Source: Crossiella sp. S99.2 (GTDB lineage: Bacteria; Actinomycetota; Actinomycetes; Mycobacteriales; Pseudonocardiaceae). From it: a DNA stretch of 64,000 bases. The stretch spans positions 1 through 64,000 of the forward strand of contig NZ_JALMDK010000005.1 of the NCBI RefSeq assembly GCF_023094165.1. Reading direction: 5' to 3'. Positions 20,080-27,908 of the stretch are shown here, in pieces. The position numbers and the translations under genes are program-made. How positions within the stretch are numbered: position 1 is the first letter of the stretch; every line of letters begins with the position of its first letter. Under the pieces are notes generated by a model. That model saw nothing but the letters and a program-made list of their open reading frames with translations. It was not told the origin of the DNA and searched no databases.

Positions 20080-20318
20080 AGTACGAGGTCATCCTGGCCG
20101 AGGTCGCGCAGCGCACCTACGACAGCATGCCGCCGGCCGGGCAGCAGGCGTTCACCACGAAGCGTCGCCGGCTGGCGGTCGCGCCCGAGCAGGAAGGCAC
20201 CTGGAGCCCCAAGACCCACCGGTGGACCACGCACATGGGGCCGCACGGGGTGATCGAGTACACCGTGCACGGCTCGGTCGTCCGGGTGGTGGTCTGGCGG
20301 ATCCAGTTCTACGGCTAA
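20076..20318 (+). CDS. RelE/ParE-like small protein, putative toxin
   Basis: An 80-residue basic protein, MKYEVILAEVAQRTYDSMP at the start and VIEYTVHGSVVRVVVWRIQFYG at the end. The strand-helix-helix-strands order and the final beta hairpin with Arg resemble RelE/ParE folds. It overlaps the preceding antitoxin-like gene by four bases and its stop overlaps the stop of the convergent nuclease gene. Toxicity is not established. Confidence 0.6.
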   Translation: MKYEVILAEVAQRTYDSMPPAGQQAFTTKRRRLAVAPEQEGTWSPKTHRWTTHMGPHGVIEYTVHGSVVRVVVWRIQFYG

Positions 20319-22048
20319 TCCGCCCCCGCGTACCCCTGCCGCCCGGCCTCCGCCCGCTCCAGCCACTCCCGCCACCGGGCCGCCCCCCGGGCCGGTGACC
20401 GCCACGGCTCCGCCGCCCGCACCAGCCGCGTCCCCGGCTGCTCCACCCAGCGCAGGATCACCCGGACCTCCTCCGCCGGCGCCCCGAACAGCGGGCCCGG
20501 CCCCGGCAGCACCGTCTCCGCGCCCAGTACCAGGGCCTCCACCACCGGCATCGGCGCGACGCCGCGGCGGGCGCTGCCCGCGGAGGCCAGGCGGCCGTGC
20601 CGGACGATCGCGAACAGCCAGCCGCCGGCGCCGTCCGGGCGGGCCGCGATGAACTCCGGGATCGCCGCCAGCGCGGTCAGCCGCTGGCCCCGGTCCAGGC
20701 CCTTGAGCAGGCCGGCGATCCGGTCGCGGTGCAGGCCGGCCTGCTCGAAGCGTTCGGTGGTGGCGAAGGCGCCCAGCTGATCCAGCAGCAGGCGGACGGG
20801 GGCGTCGTCGTGGCCGGCGACCAGGGCGCGCATGGCGTGCACGGCGGGGGCGTAGTCCTCGGGGGACTGGTGGCCTGCGCAGGGGGCGGCGCAGCGGTCG
20901 AGTTCGGCCAGGATGCAGGGGCGGCCCTGGGGGTTGCGGGCGGGGATGCGCTGGTTGCACTGGCGGAGCGGGATGGCTTCGTGGATGGCTTCCACGGCCA
21001 GGGTGGCGGTGCCGCGGCTGGTGAACGGGCCGAGTGCCCCCTCGCGAGGGGTGGTGACCACGGACAGGCGCGGGAAGGGCTCGTCGGTGAGGGTGATCCA
21101 CCAGGCCCGGTGCGGCTGGGTGGAGCGGCGGTTGTACCGGGGGCGGTGCGCGGCGAGCAGGCGGAGTTCGCGGACCGCGGCCTCCAGCGGGTGGGCGCAT
21201 TCGACGTGGTCGACGCGGACGGCGAAGGCGACCATGTCCCGGACCCTGGCCCTGGTCTCGCCCGCGGTGAAGTACTGGCCGACGCGGCGGCGCAGGTTGG
21301 TGGCGGTGCCGACGTAGAGCACCTCCTCGCTGGGGCCGCGGAACAGGTACACGCCTGGCCGCTCGGGCAGACCGCTGGCCAGGCCGCGTTTGCCGCGCTG
21401 GGCCGCGGTCACCTCGGGCAGGTAGCCGAGCAGTTCCTCCAGCGAGTGCACGCCCAGCGGACCGACCCGCTCCAGCAGCGCGTGCAGCACGTCCACGGTG
21501 GCCTTGGCATCGTCCAGGGCCCGGTGGTTGGGGGTGACCGCGGCGCCGAAGAGCGCGGCCAGCGCGGAGAGCCGGCAGCTGGGGGCCTCCTCGCGGGAGA
21601 GCACCCGGCGGGCCAGCCGGACCGTGCACAGCACCTGCAGCTTCGGCCACTCGTAGCCGAGTTGCGCGCTGGCCGCTTTGAGGAAACCGATGTCGAAGGG
21701 CGCGTTGTGCGCCACCAGCACTGTTTTGGCGTCCCCGGTGGCGAACTCCAGGAACGCGGGCAGCACCTCGGCCAGTTTCGGCGCGTCGCGCACCATGGCC
21801 TCGGTGATGCCGGTCAGCGCGACCACCTCCGGCGGGATGCCGCGCTCCGGGTCGACCAGGGTGCCGAACTCGCCGAGCAGCTCACCGCCGCGGACCTTCA
21901 CCGCGCCGAACTCGGTGATCATGTCCGTGCCCGGTCGCCCGCCGGTGGTCTCCAGGTCCAGGACGACGAAGGTCACCTCGTGCAGTGGGGTGCCCAACTG
22001 CTCGAGGCTGAGCTGCACTGGGATGGCCCTCGGGCGGTCCTGATTCAT
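20315..22048 (-). CDS. DEDDh 3'-5' exonuclease fused to GIY-YIG/UvrC-like region
   Basis: A 577-residue fusion. Residues ~25-190 are a DnaQ-like exonuclease: VVLDLETTG (Asp, Glu), AHNAPFDIGFL and HRALDDAKAT (His-x4-Asp). Residues ~225-300 form a GIY-YIG domain (RPGVYLFRG..VLYVGTATNLRRRVGQYF), and ~360-400 resemble the UvrC middle part with Cys residues (GRPCILAELDRCAAPC). This is the architecture of Rv2191, whose exact role in DNA repair is not settled. It is divergent from the six-paralog array and convergent with the toxin-like gene. Confidence 0.9.
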   Translation of the reverse strand: MNQDRPRAIPVQLSLEQLGTPLHEVTFVVLDLETTGGRPGTDMITEFGAVKVRGGELLGEFGTLVDPERGIPPEVVALTGITEAMVRDAPKLAEVLPAFLEFATGDAKTVLVAHNAPFDIGFLKAASAQLGYEWPKLQVLCTVRLARRVLSREEAPSCRLSALAALFGAAVTPNHRALDDAKATVDVLHALLERVGPLGVHSLEELLGYLPEVTAAQRGKRGLASGLPERPGVYLFRGPSEEVLYVGTATNLRRRVGQYFTAGETRARVRDMVAFAVRVDHVECAHPLEAAVRELRLLAAHRPRYNRRSTQPHRAWWITLTDEPFPRLSVVTTPREGALGPFTSRGTATLAVEAIHEAIPLRQCNQRIPARNPQGRPCILAELDRCAAPCAGHQSPEDYAPAVHAMRALVAGHDDAPVRLLLDQLGAFATTERFEQAGLHRDRIAGLLKGLDRGQRLTALAAIPEFIAARPDGAGGWLFAIVRHGRLASAGSARRGVAPMPVVEALVLGAETVLPGPGPLFGAPAEEVRVILRWVEQPGTRLVRAAEPWRSPARGAARWREWLERAEAGRQGYAGAD

Positions 22049-22148
22049 CGTCTTGAAGGTAGGTCAGGGCACCGACAGTTCCGGCGGCAGAACCAGTGCC
22101 CGGGTCAACTTCTCTTCCTGGTGTCCGTTCAAGATCCATTGTTATGTT

Positions 22149-22165
22149 CCGGCACGTTGGCCGTG
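22149..22165. repeat. Half copy of the TTGGCC repeat
   Basis: CGGCACGTTGGCCGT just upstream of the first array gene is identical to a stretch inside the large repeat near 61737. Only one unit is present, so this may be a decayed copy. Confidence 0.35.
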
Positions 22166-22190
22166 GTGGGATGATCCGGAGGTCTGGGCA

Positions 22191-23138
22191 GTGGGCACGC
22201 GCGACAAGCAGGCACTGGCGCGGATAAGCCGCACCCTGGCCGCGGGCGAACGGCCCGACGGCTGGCAGGACAACCGCATCTCCTACGCGGAGAACCTGCG
22301 CGCGGAGATGGAGATCCTGGACAAGACCGCGGGCGCCTACTGGCACACCCTCGGCTGCACCCCGGCCGAGGCCAGGCTGGTCGAACCACTGGCGCTGCAC
22401 TTCCACTCCCTGGTCTTCCAGGGCGAGCGCGGCTACGCGGCGGCCAGGGCCGAGGGGTCCAGCCGGATCACCGACCACAGCTGGAAGACCCGCCTGCAGG
22501 ACCTGCTCAAGAACCACAACGTCTACGACAGCCGCATCCAGGCCACGCTGGACGATCTTGAGCGCTACCACGTGCTGGAGGGCCAGGTCCTGCTCGGCGA
22601 GCTGCCGCTGACCGAGGCCGTCCTGGAGGAGATCGCGTTCCTGCGCTCCTCGGACCTGCACGTGCTGGTCCGGGTGATCGACCGGCTCAAGGGCCGCACC
22701 CCGGACGAGGAGTTCTACCAGCTGGTCAAGACCTCGATGGCGCTGTTCGACCTCGACCAGGACCTCGGCTCCCACCAGCGCGGCAGCGCCGGGGACAGCC
22801 ACAAGACCCTGCGCCTCTACCGCCGGCTGCACGGCGCCGACCAGGCAGGCCGGCGGCTCCGGGAGCTGCGGAACCGGATCGCCGCCAAGGGCCTGGCGCA
22901 GTTCGCCAAGGCCGGCAAGCCCGCGCTGGTGCGCTACCTGACCAGCACTCCGCTGGTGAATCTGAACCTGCCGGTGCTGCCGGCGCTGCTCGGCCTGCTG
23001 CCACGCCCGGTGCTGGTCACAGCGGCCACCTCGGTCTTCAAGTTCGAGGGATTCGGCGCGCAGGAGAACTCGAAGCCGATCGCCCAGCCGATCGCCGAAC
23101 TGGACCAGCGGAAGGAAGACCGTGCCCTCTCGTCGTGA
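22191..23138 (+). CDS. Array paralog 1: unknown helical protein, isoprenoid-synthase-like, degenerate
   Basis: A 315-residue, mostly helical protein; first of six tandem paralogs. Shared family marks: W-x4-(I/V)SY near the N-terminus (W25, ISY 30-32), LGCTPAEARLVEPL, SWK at 98-100, DDLERYHVLEGQVLLGE (121-137) and RSSDL (152-156). Positions that are acidic in copies 2, 5 and 6 are altered: FQGERGYAAA (77-86) has no DxxYE, and the second motif reads DQDLGSHQRG (189-198). So if the family is enzymatic, this copy is probably not, and may be a partner subunit. GTG 22191 follows CCGGAGG. It overlaps copy 2 by 17 bases, so the two are co-translated. No name can be given. Confidence 0.7.
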   Translation: MGTRDKQALARISRTLAAGERPDGWQDNRISYAENLRAEMEILDKTAGAYWHTLGCTPAEARLVEPLALHFHSLVFQGERGYAAARAEGSSRITDHSWKTRLQDLLKNHNVYDSRIQATLDDLERYHVLEGQVLLGELPLTEAVLEEIAFLRSSDLHVLVRVIDRLKGRTPDEEFYQLVKTSMALFDLDQDLGSHQRGSAGDSHKTLRLYRRLHGADQAGRRLRELRNRIAAKGLAQFAKAGKPALVRYLTSTPLVNLNLPVLPALLGLLPRPVLVTAATSVFKFEGFGAQENSKPIAQPIAELDQRKEDRALSS

Positions 23139-24048
23139 GCGGCAGTCCCTGGAGCGCATCCGGGCGACGATCTACAACCAGCCCAGGCACGCCACCTGGC
23201 GCCAGTCCGGCGTGCCGTACGCGGCCACCCTCAAGGGCACCTCGGTGCTGAAGTTCAAGGGCGGGGACATCTACCGCCGCCTGCTGGGGTGCAGCCGGGC
23301 CGAGTACGACCTGCTGCAGCCGTTGGTCGTGCAGTGGCTCGCGCTGGTCTACCAGGGTGATGAGATCTACGAGGACGCCCAGGCGAGCGGCCAGTCCAGC
23401 GCCGAAGGCGGCTGGAAGCAGCGGATGCGCGACATCGCCGAGGGCCATGGCCTCTACGAGCCCGCGGTCGGCAAGGAGATCGACGAGCTGGAGCGCTACT
23501 ACATCCTGGAAGGGCAGATCCTGCTCGGCGAGGTCGAGCTGACCGACGAGGTGCTCCAGGACGTCCTGCGGATTCGCTCCAGCGACTTCTTCAGCCTGCT
23601 GGGTGTGGTGTTCCGGGCTCGTGGCGAGCGCTGCACGCCGGACTACGAGGCTCTGTTGCGTTCGCTGTGGCTGCTCGGTGAGATCAACGACGACCTCACC
23701 TCCTACGCCGAGGACGTGGCGGCCAACAGCTTCAACACCCTGCGCCTGATGGTGTGGCGGCACGGGGCGAGCGGCGCGGTCGCCGGGCTGCGCGCGTTGC
23801 AGAACAAGGCGATCGCCGACCTGCTCGGCGGCATCCGCACCGCGGGCCGGGACGCGCTGGTGCGGATGGTCAGCGGCAGCGAGGTGCTGCCGCTGGAGCA
23901 CACCACCGGGCTGCTGCGCCTGCTGCCCACCGGCGTGCTGCGCGCGCTGGCGGGGACGCTGGTGCGGATCGAGATGGACATGCTCCGCAAGATTCCGGTG
24001 CCCGCGCCGATCGCGGAGTCCGGGCCGCTGGTCGCCGCCACCTCCTGA
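23122..24048 (+). CDS. Array paralog 2: isoprenoid-synthase-like, acidic motifs present
   Basis: A 308-residue paralog with the fullest motif set: LVYQGDEIYEDAQ (76-87, where an isoprenyl diphosphate synthase has its first Asp-rich motif), EGQILLGE (130-137, compare the GQ of those enzymes), RIRSSDFFSLL (150-160, compare KTxxLF), and GEINDDLTSYAED (186-198, compare QxxDDxxDxxxD) followed by SFNTLRL. The first-to-second motif distance is about 110 residues against about 140 in prenyl synthases. Class I cyclases also have a DDxxSxxxE motif. GTG 23122 follows GGAAGG. Whether it binds Mg-diphosphate is inference; helical content and motif order are seen directly. Confidence 0.7.
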   Translation: MPSRRERQSLERIRATIYNQPRHATWRQSGVPYAATLKGTSVLKFKGGDIYRRLLGCSRAEYDLLQPLVVQWLALVYQGDEIYEDAQASGQSSAEGGWKQRMRDIAEGHGLYEPAVGKEIDELERYYILEGQILLGEVELTDEVLQDVLRIRSSDFFSLLGVVFRARGERCTPDYEALLRSLWLLGEINDDLTSYAEDVAANSFNTLRLMVWRHGASGAVAGLRALQNKAIADLLGGIRTAGRDALVRMVSGSEVLPLEHTTGLLRLLPTGVLRALAGTLVRIEMDMLRKIPVPAPIAESGPLVAATS

Positions 24049-24099
24049 CCCGGCGGCGCCGAGGGCGCCAGCCACACACTTGAGACGGGGAGAACGATC

Positions 24100-24957
24100 G
24101 TGACCGAGGCGGCGGTGCAGCGGCTCAAGGCGCGGATGGTTCCGGCGGAGCCGCCCGCGGCCTGGCAGGGACTGGACATCAGCTACCGGGACAGCATGCG
24201 GGCCAACCGCGCGCTGCGGTGGGACAACTGGGGCGCGCGGTACGCGCTCGGCTTCACCCGGCCCGAGTTCGAGGTGATCCGCCCGTTCGTCCGGCACTAC
24301 ATCGCGCTGGCCTACCAGGCCGAGGCCGACCCGTCGCTGGTGGGCGAGCTGTCCACGCTGGCCGACAGCTACGGTCTGCTCGACGAGCAGGTCAGGGCCG
24401 GGCTGGCCGATCTCGGCCGGGCCCTGCTCACCAGGGACCGGATCCGGCGCGGCGAGCTGGCGGTGGACGAGCAGGTCGTCACCGAGCTGACCAGGGACCG
24501 GGTCGCCGACATCCGGGTGCTCAACCGGCTGCTCTACCTGCTGCGGGACCAGCCGGTCGACGAGGAGCACCTGGCCCTGCTGGACCCGTGGCTGCGCCTG
24601 CAGGACCTGCGCGCCGACCTCGCGAACTACCCGGAGGACATCGCCTGGGACCGGTTCAACCTGCTCCGGCTCTTCGTCCAGGGCCACGGGCACAGCCAGG
24701 CCACGCACAAGCTGCGCGCCTACCGGTCCGCGCTGCTGCGCCAGGCGCTGGGCAGGCTGCCGGGCGCGAGCACCCCGGCGTTGCGCAAGCTGCTCCTGGC
24801 CGACCTGCCCGACCTGGGCCTGGAGCTGACCGCGGCGGTGGTGGCGAAGCTGCCCAGGGTGGTGCTGTTGCCGCTGCTGACCTCGCTCGGCCGCACCGGG
24901 GAGCTGGCCACCGCGCCGTTGCCCGCCCCGTTGCCCGAAAGTGCCAATCCTCGATAG
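24100..24957 (+). CDS. Array paralog 3: isoprenoid-synthase-like, degenerate
   Basis: A 285-residue paralog with WQGLDISYR (22-30), RPFVRHYIALAYQAE, and the second motif in the form RADLANYPEDIAWDRFNLLRL (split 171-180 and 183-192). The first acidic motif is lost: about ten residues between AYQAE and the next helix are missing and the SWK element is absent. GTG 24100 follows GGGGAGAA; it begins 51 bases after copy 2, so the first three genes are probably one transcript. Confidence 0.65.
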   Translation: MTEAAVQRLKARMVPAEPPAAWQGLDISYRDSMRANRALRWDNWGARYALGFTRPEFEVIRPFVRHYIALAYQAEADPSLVGELSTLADSYGLLDEQVRAGLADLGRALLTRDRIRRGELAVDEQVVTELTRDRVADIRVLNRLLYLLRDQPVDEEHLALLDPWLRLQDLRADLANYPEDIAWDRFNLLRLFVQGHGHSQATHKLRAYRSALLRQALGRLPGASTPALRKLLLADLPDLGLELTAAVVAKLPRVVLLPLLTSLGRTGELATAPLPAPLPESANPR

Positions 24958-25091
24958 AAATAGCCGAAGACCCCGGCAGTTCTGCGGTTACCGTGGTGAC
25001 AACAGTTTCCTCATGTTCCGCTGACTTCGGCACCGGCGGCGGCCCGCGCTGCTAGCTTCGCCCCCAGTCCGTGTGTGGCGAGGAGGAGTCG

Positions 25092-25886
25092 TTGTCCAGC
25101 TGGGGAAACAAGTCGTTAACGAATGTCCGGGATAATGTGTACGGGCGGTCGGCGCCGGAGTTCTGGGAACAGAGCAGTGTCAGCTATCGGGACAAGGTGA
25201 CCTCGACCGCCCGGCTCTTCTCCTGCGGCGGCCTGCGGTACTGGGAACTGCTCGGGGCTTCCCGGGCGGAAATCCGGCTCATCCAGCCGCTGGCCTACCA
25301 CTACCTCGCGCTGTGCGCCCAGGCCCGCCGCCTGGAGACCGCGGACGGCTCCTGGAAGAAGGAGATCGAGACCTTCTTCAAGAGCTACGGGGTCTATGAC
25401 ACCGATGTGCAGAAGGGCCTCTACGACCTTGAGCACGCCCACACGCTGACCGCCTCGCTGCGGGCGGGCCTGGTCGAGCCGACCGAGTCCCTGCTGACCG
25501 AGCTGGCCCGGCTGGGCGCCGGTGAGCTGCTCGCCCTGGTCAAGGTCATCAGCACCCTGTGCGGCAGGCCGCTGTCCACCTTCGCCCTTGGCGCCTACGA
25601 GGCCGCGGTGCGGCTGGCCCAGCTCGACGGCGACCTTGTTGATTACGCCCAGGACGTGCGGGCGGGCCGGTACAACCACTACCACGCGCTGCTGGCCATC
25701 GCGGGCGCCCAGCAGGTCGGCGCCAGGATGCGCGAACAGCGCCAGGATCTGCTCACCGAGGCGGAGAACCGGTTGCGCGGCGGGCGATTCGGCCTGCGCG
25801 GGCACCGCGAGCTGCGCACCTGGCTGGCCCGGCGGCAGGAGCTGCCCGCGCTGCCGCAGCCGATCAGCGCGGTCGTCCCCGCCTGA
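25092..25886 (+). CDS. Array paralog 4: isoprenoid-synthase-like, degenerate
   Basis: A 264-residue paralog. WEQSSVSYRDK (25-35), GASRAEIRLIQPLAYHYLAL and GSWKKEIETFFKSYGVYD match the family, but the first acidic motif is replaced by CAQARRLETADG, the GQ/GR element by ASLRAGL, and RSS by LGAGEL; the second motif is GDLVDYAQD (180-188). TTG 25092 is chosen because AGGAGGAG ends a few bases before it; a GTG at 25071 lacks a ribosome site. The 134-base gap before it is relatively AT-rich and holds a possible -10 (TAGCTT, 25053-25058), so it probably has its own promoter. Confidence 0.65.
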   Translation: MSSWGNKSLTNVRDNVYGRSAPEFWEQSSVSYRDKVTSTARLFSCGGLRYWELLGASRAEIRLIQPLAYHYLALCAQARRLETADGSWKKEIETFFKSYGVYDTDVQKGLYDLEHAHTLTASLRAGLVEPTESLLTELARLGAGELLALVKVISTLCGRPLSTFALGAYEAAVRLAQLDGDLVDYAQDVRAGRYNHYHALLAIAGAQQVGARMREQRQDLLTEAENRLRGGRFGLRGHRELRTWLARRQELPALPQPISAVVPA

Positions 25887-25948
25887 CGTCATTGTCAGGG
25901 CAAGCGTTTACCTACCTATCGACCCACGACTGACCTGGGGTATTCGTC

Positions 25949-26836
25949 ATGGTGCAAGCAACAGTCACCGCCGAGGAGTTACGCGAGCGCATCCTCGGCC
26001 TCGACGGTCCCGAGACGTGGACCTCGAGCCGGGTCTCCTACCTGGAATCGCTCAAGGCCAGCCGGGTGATGTTCCTCGAGGGCTACGACTCGATGCTGCG
26101 CATGCTCGGCGTCACCGAGGACACCGCCAAGGTGTTCGAGCCACTGGTGATCCACTTCCTGGCCCTGGTCTACCAGGCCGACCTCGCCTACGAGGAGGCT
26201 CAGCTCAACGGCGACTTCGAGGTCGATCTGAGCTGGCGGCGGGACATGGAGGAGCTGCTGGAGAGCTACGGCCTGCTCGATGAGCGGGGCCGGGAACGCC
26301 TGGACGACCTGCAGCGCTACTTCGAGCTGGAGGGCAGGCTGCTGCTGGGCAAGGTCGAGGTCACCGAGGAGTCGGTCTACGAGGTGCTCTCCATCCGCTC
26401 CTCCGACATCGCGCTGGTCACCCCGCTGATGCTCAACCTGCTCGGCACCGACCCGCGGGTGGTGGAGGAGATGGTCCAGGTCAGCAAGCCGTTGTACATG
26501 CTGTGGGAGATCGCCGACGACGTGCCCTCCTACGCCAAGGACATCGCCGCGGGCAGCTACAGCACGATCCGGATGTACGCGCGCATCTTCGGCGCCGAGC
26601 GGGGCCGGGTGAAGCTGGAGGAGTTCCGCTCCCGGCTGGTCGAGCGGGCCTGTGCGGAGATCGACCGGGTCAGCGTGCCCACGATGCTGCTGGTGCTCGC
26701 CTCGGCGGTCCCGGACTGGCTGCTGCCGGTGCTGCGCAAGCTGCCGCGCCCGGTGCTGGCGCGGATCCTCAAGACCATCGCGCGCCAGGACAAGCTGGGC
26801 AGGCCGGAACTGCCGGTGCTCATTGACGAGAAATGA
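25949..26836 (+). CDS. Array paralog 5: isoprenoid-synthase-like, acidic motifs present
   Basis: A 295-residue paralog: WTSSRVSYLESLKASR (24-39), LVYQADLAYEEAQ (73-85), SWRRDMEELLESYGLLDE, LDDLQRYFELEGRLLLGK (118-135), SIRSSDIAL (148-156) and LWEIADDVPSYAKDIA (185-200) followed by SYSTIRMY. Both acidic motifs are kept, so this copy and copies 2 and 6 are the best candidates for activity. The C-terminal part is helical and ends with basic and hydrophobic stretches. No clear ribosome site precedes ATG 25949. Confidence 0.7.
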   Translation: MVQATVTAEELRERILGLDGPETWTSSRVSYLESLKASRVMFLEGYDSMLRMLGVTEDTAKVFEPLVIHFLALVYQADLAYEEAQLNGDFEVDLSWRRDMEELLESYGLLDERGRERLDDLQRYFELEGRLLLGKVEVTEESVYEVLSIRSSDIALVTPLMLNLLGTDPRVVEEMVQVSKPLYMLWEIADDVPSYAKDIAAGSYSTIRMYARIFGAERGRVKLEEFRSRLVERACAEIDRVSVPTMLLVLASAVPDWLLPVLRKLPRPVLARILKTIARQDKLGRPELPVLIDEK

Positions 26837-26887
26837 CATTTCTCTGCAATTCGATGTTTCCGCAAGCACTTCTTCCGGCGTTTATGT

Positions 26888-26931
26888 GAATTCGCCGAAG
26901 TGGCCGAGGTGAGATTTTCGAATTCTATCCT
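26888..26931 (+). promoter_or_regulatory. Candidate promoter with inverted repeat before array paralog 6
   Basis: GAATTCG (26888-26894) and CGAATTC (26919-26925) form an inverted repeat immediately followed by TATCCT (26926-26931), a -10-like box 39 bases before the ATG. The surrounding 130 bases are much more AT-rich than the window average. Confidence 0.4.
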
Positions 26932-26969
26932 GGATTCGCATGTCGGGGCGAACACGGGAGGAATCGGAC

Positions 26970-27830
26970 ATGTCGGATTGCTGGCAGGAACACCACATCA
27001 GCTACCAGATGCACGCGCGAGCGCACAGGTTCCTGGACTACCTCAACGGCTACAACCTCAAGTTCGGCCACTACACCGCCGCCGAGGCGGCCACGGTGCG
27101 GCCGTTGATGGTCCAGTACTACGCCCTGATGTACAAGGGTGACTTCTTATACGAACAAGCCCAGCGGACGGGCAGCTCGACCATCGCCGACCACTCGTGG
27201 AAGCACGAGATGATCGAGCTGATCAAGGGCCACGACGCCTGGGACGACGGGGTGGCGCACCTGGTGGACGAGCTGGAGCGGTACTACCTCCTGGAAGGCC
27301 GGATCATGCTCGGCGAACTCGAGCTGACCCAGGAGGTCTTCGCCGAGGTCTGCGATATCCGCTCGCTGGTGGTCAACGGGTTGACCAGGGTGCTCAACAA
27401 CGTCAAGGGCGTGCCCACCGACGAGGAGCTGTTCCACGTGCTGCGGCCGTTGGCCGGCTTCCTGGACATGATCGACGACTTCGAGTCCTACGCCGAGGAC
27501 GTGGCGCAGGACTGCTTCAACTCGCTGCGGCTGCTGGTCCGGATGCACGGAGTGGAGCAGGCCCAGGTCACGGCGCGGGAGTTCCTGTCGGAGCGGCTGG
27601 CGGAGGCCGCGGCGCGGCTGCGCCGGGCGCCCCGGCACACCGTGCTCGGCGTCTACCAGGTGCTGCTGCTGGACAAGGAGAACGTGGCGCCGGTGCGCGC
27701 GATGTTGCGGATGCTGCCCACCAGGGCGCTGGCCGCGCTGGCGGAGAAGTTGGTGCGGCTGTACTTCGCCATCCCCGCGGAGATCCCGGCTCCGGTGCCC
27801 GAGCGGACCCCGCTCTCGGTCCGGGCGTGA
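26970..27830 (+). CDS. Array paralog 6: isoprenoid-synthase-like, acidic motifs present
   Basis: A 286-residue paralog, last of the array: WQEHHISYQ (5-13), LMYKGDFLYEQAQ (53-65), HSWKHEMIEL, DELERYYLLEGRIMLGE (100-116), DIRSLVV (129-135) and DMIDDFESYAEDVAQ (166-180) followed by CFNSLRLLVR. ATG 26970 follows GGGAGGAA; an upstream in-frame start would add 10 residues with no ribosome site. It has its own AT-rich upstream region. After the stop a weak GCTTG/CAAGC hairpin is the only terminator-like signal. Confidence 0.7.
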   Translation: MSDCWQEHHISYQMHARAHRFLDYLNGYNLKFGHYTAAEAATVRPLMVQYYALMYKGDFLYEQAQRTGSSTIADHSWKHEMIELIKGHDAWDDGVAHLVDELERYYLLEGRIMLGELELTQEVFAEVCDIRSLVVNGLTRVLNNVKGVPTDEELFHVLRPLAGFLDMIDDFESYAEDVAQDCFNSLRLLVRMHGVEQAQVTAREFLSERLAEAAARLRRAPRHTVLGVYQVLLLDKENVAPVRAMLRMLPTRALAALAEKLVRLYFAIPAEIPAPVPERTPLSVRA

Positions 27831-27895
27831 TCAGCTTGTTGTGCAAGCGTCGCCGAGCGTGACGGTGGCTGCGCGCCAGGGGCGCTGACGACGGC

Positions 27896-27901
27896 TAACC
27901 T
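27896..27901 (+). promoter_or_regulatory. Probable -10 box (TAACCT) of the NYN gene
   Basis: TAACCT ends 7 bases before GTG 27909; no ribosome site, so leaderless. Confidence 0.5.
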
Positions 27902-27908
27902 TATCCGG

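Noticed and set aside
18628-20318. Genes after qcrB as part of the respiratory operon
   Set aside because: A strong terminator at 18628-18664 and a separate promoter precede the DinB gene.
22191-27830. Array as a ferritin-like or TenA/heme-oxygenase-like family
   Set aside because: Helical and acidic, but the ExxH pairs of diiron proteins and the TenA Cys/Glu set are absent; the DD-x2-S-x3-D and GQ/RS order fits isoprenoid synthases better.
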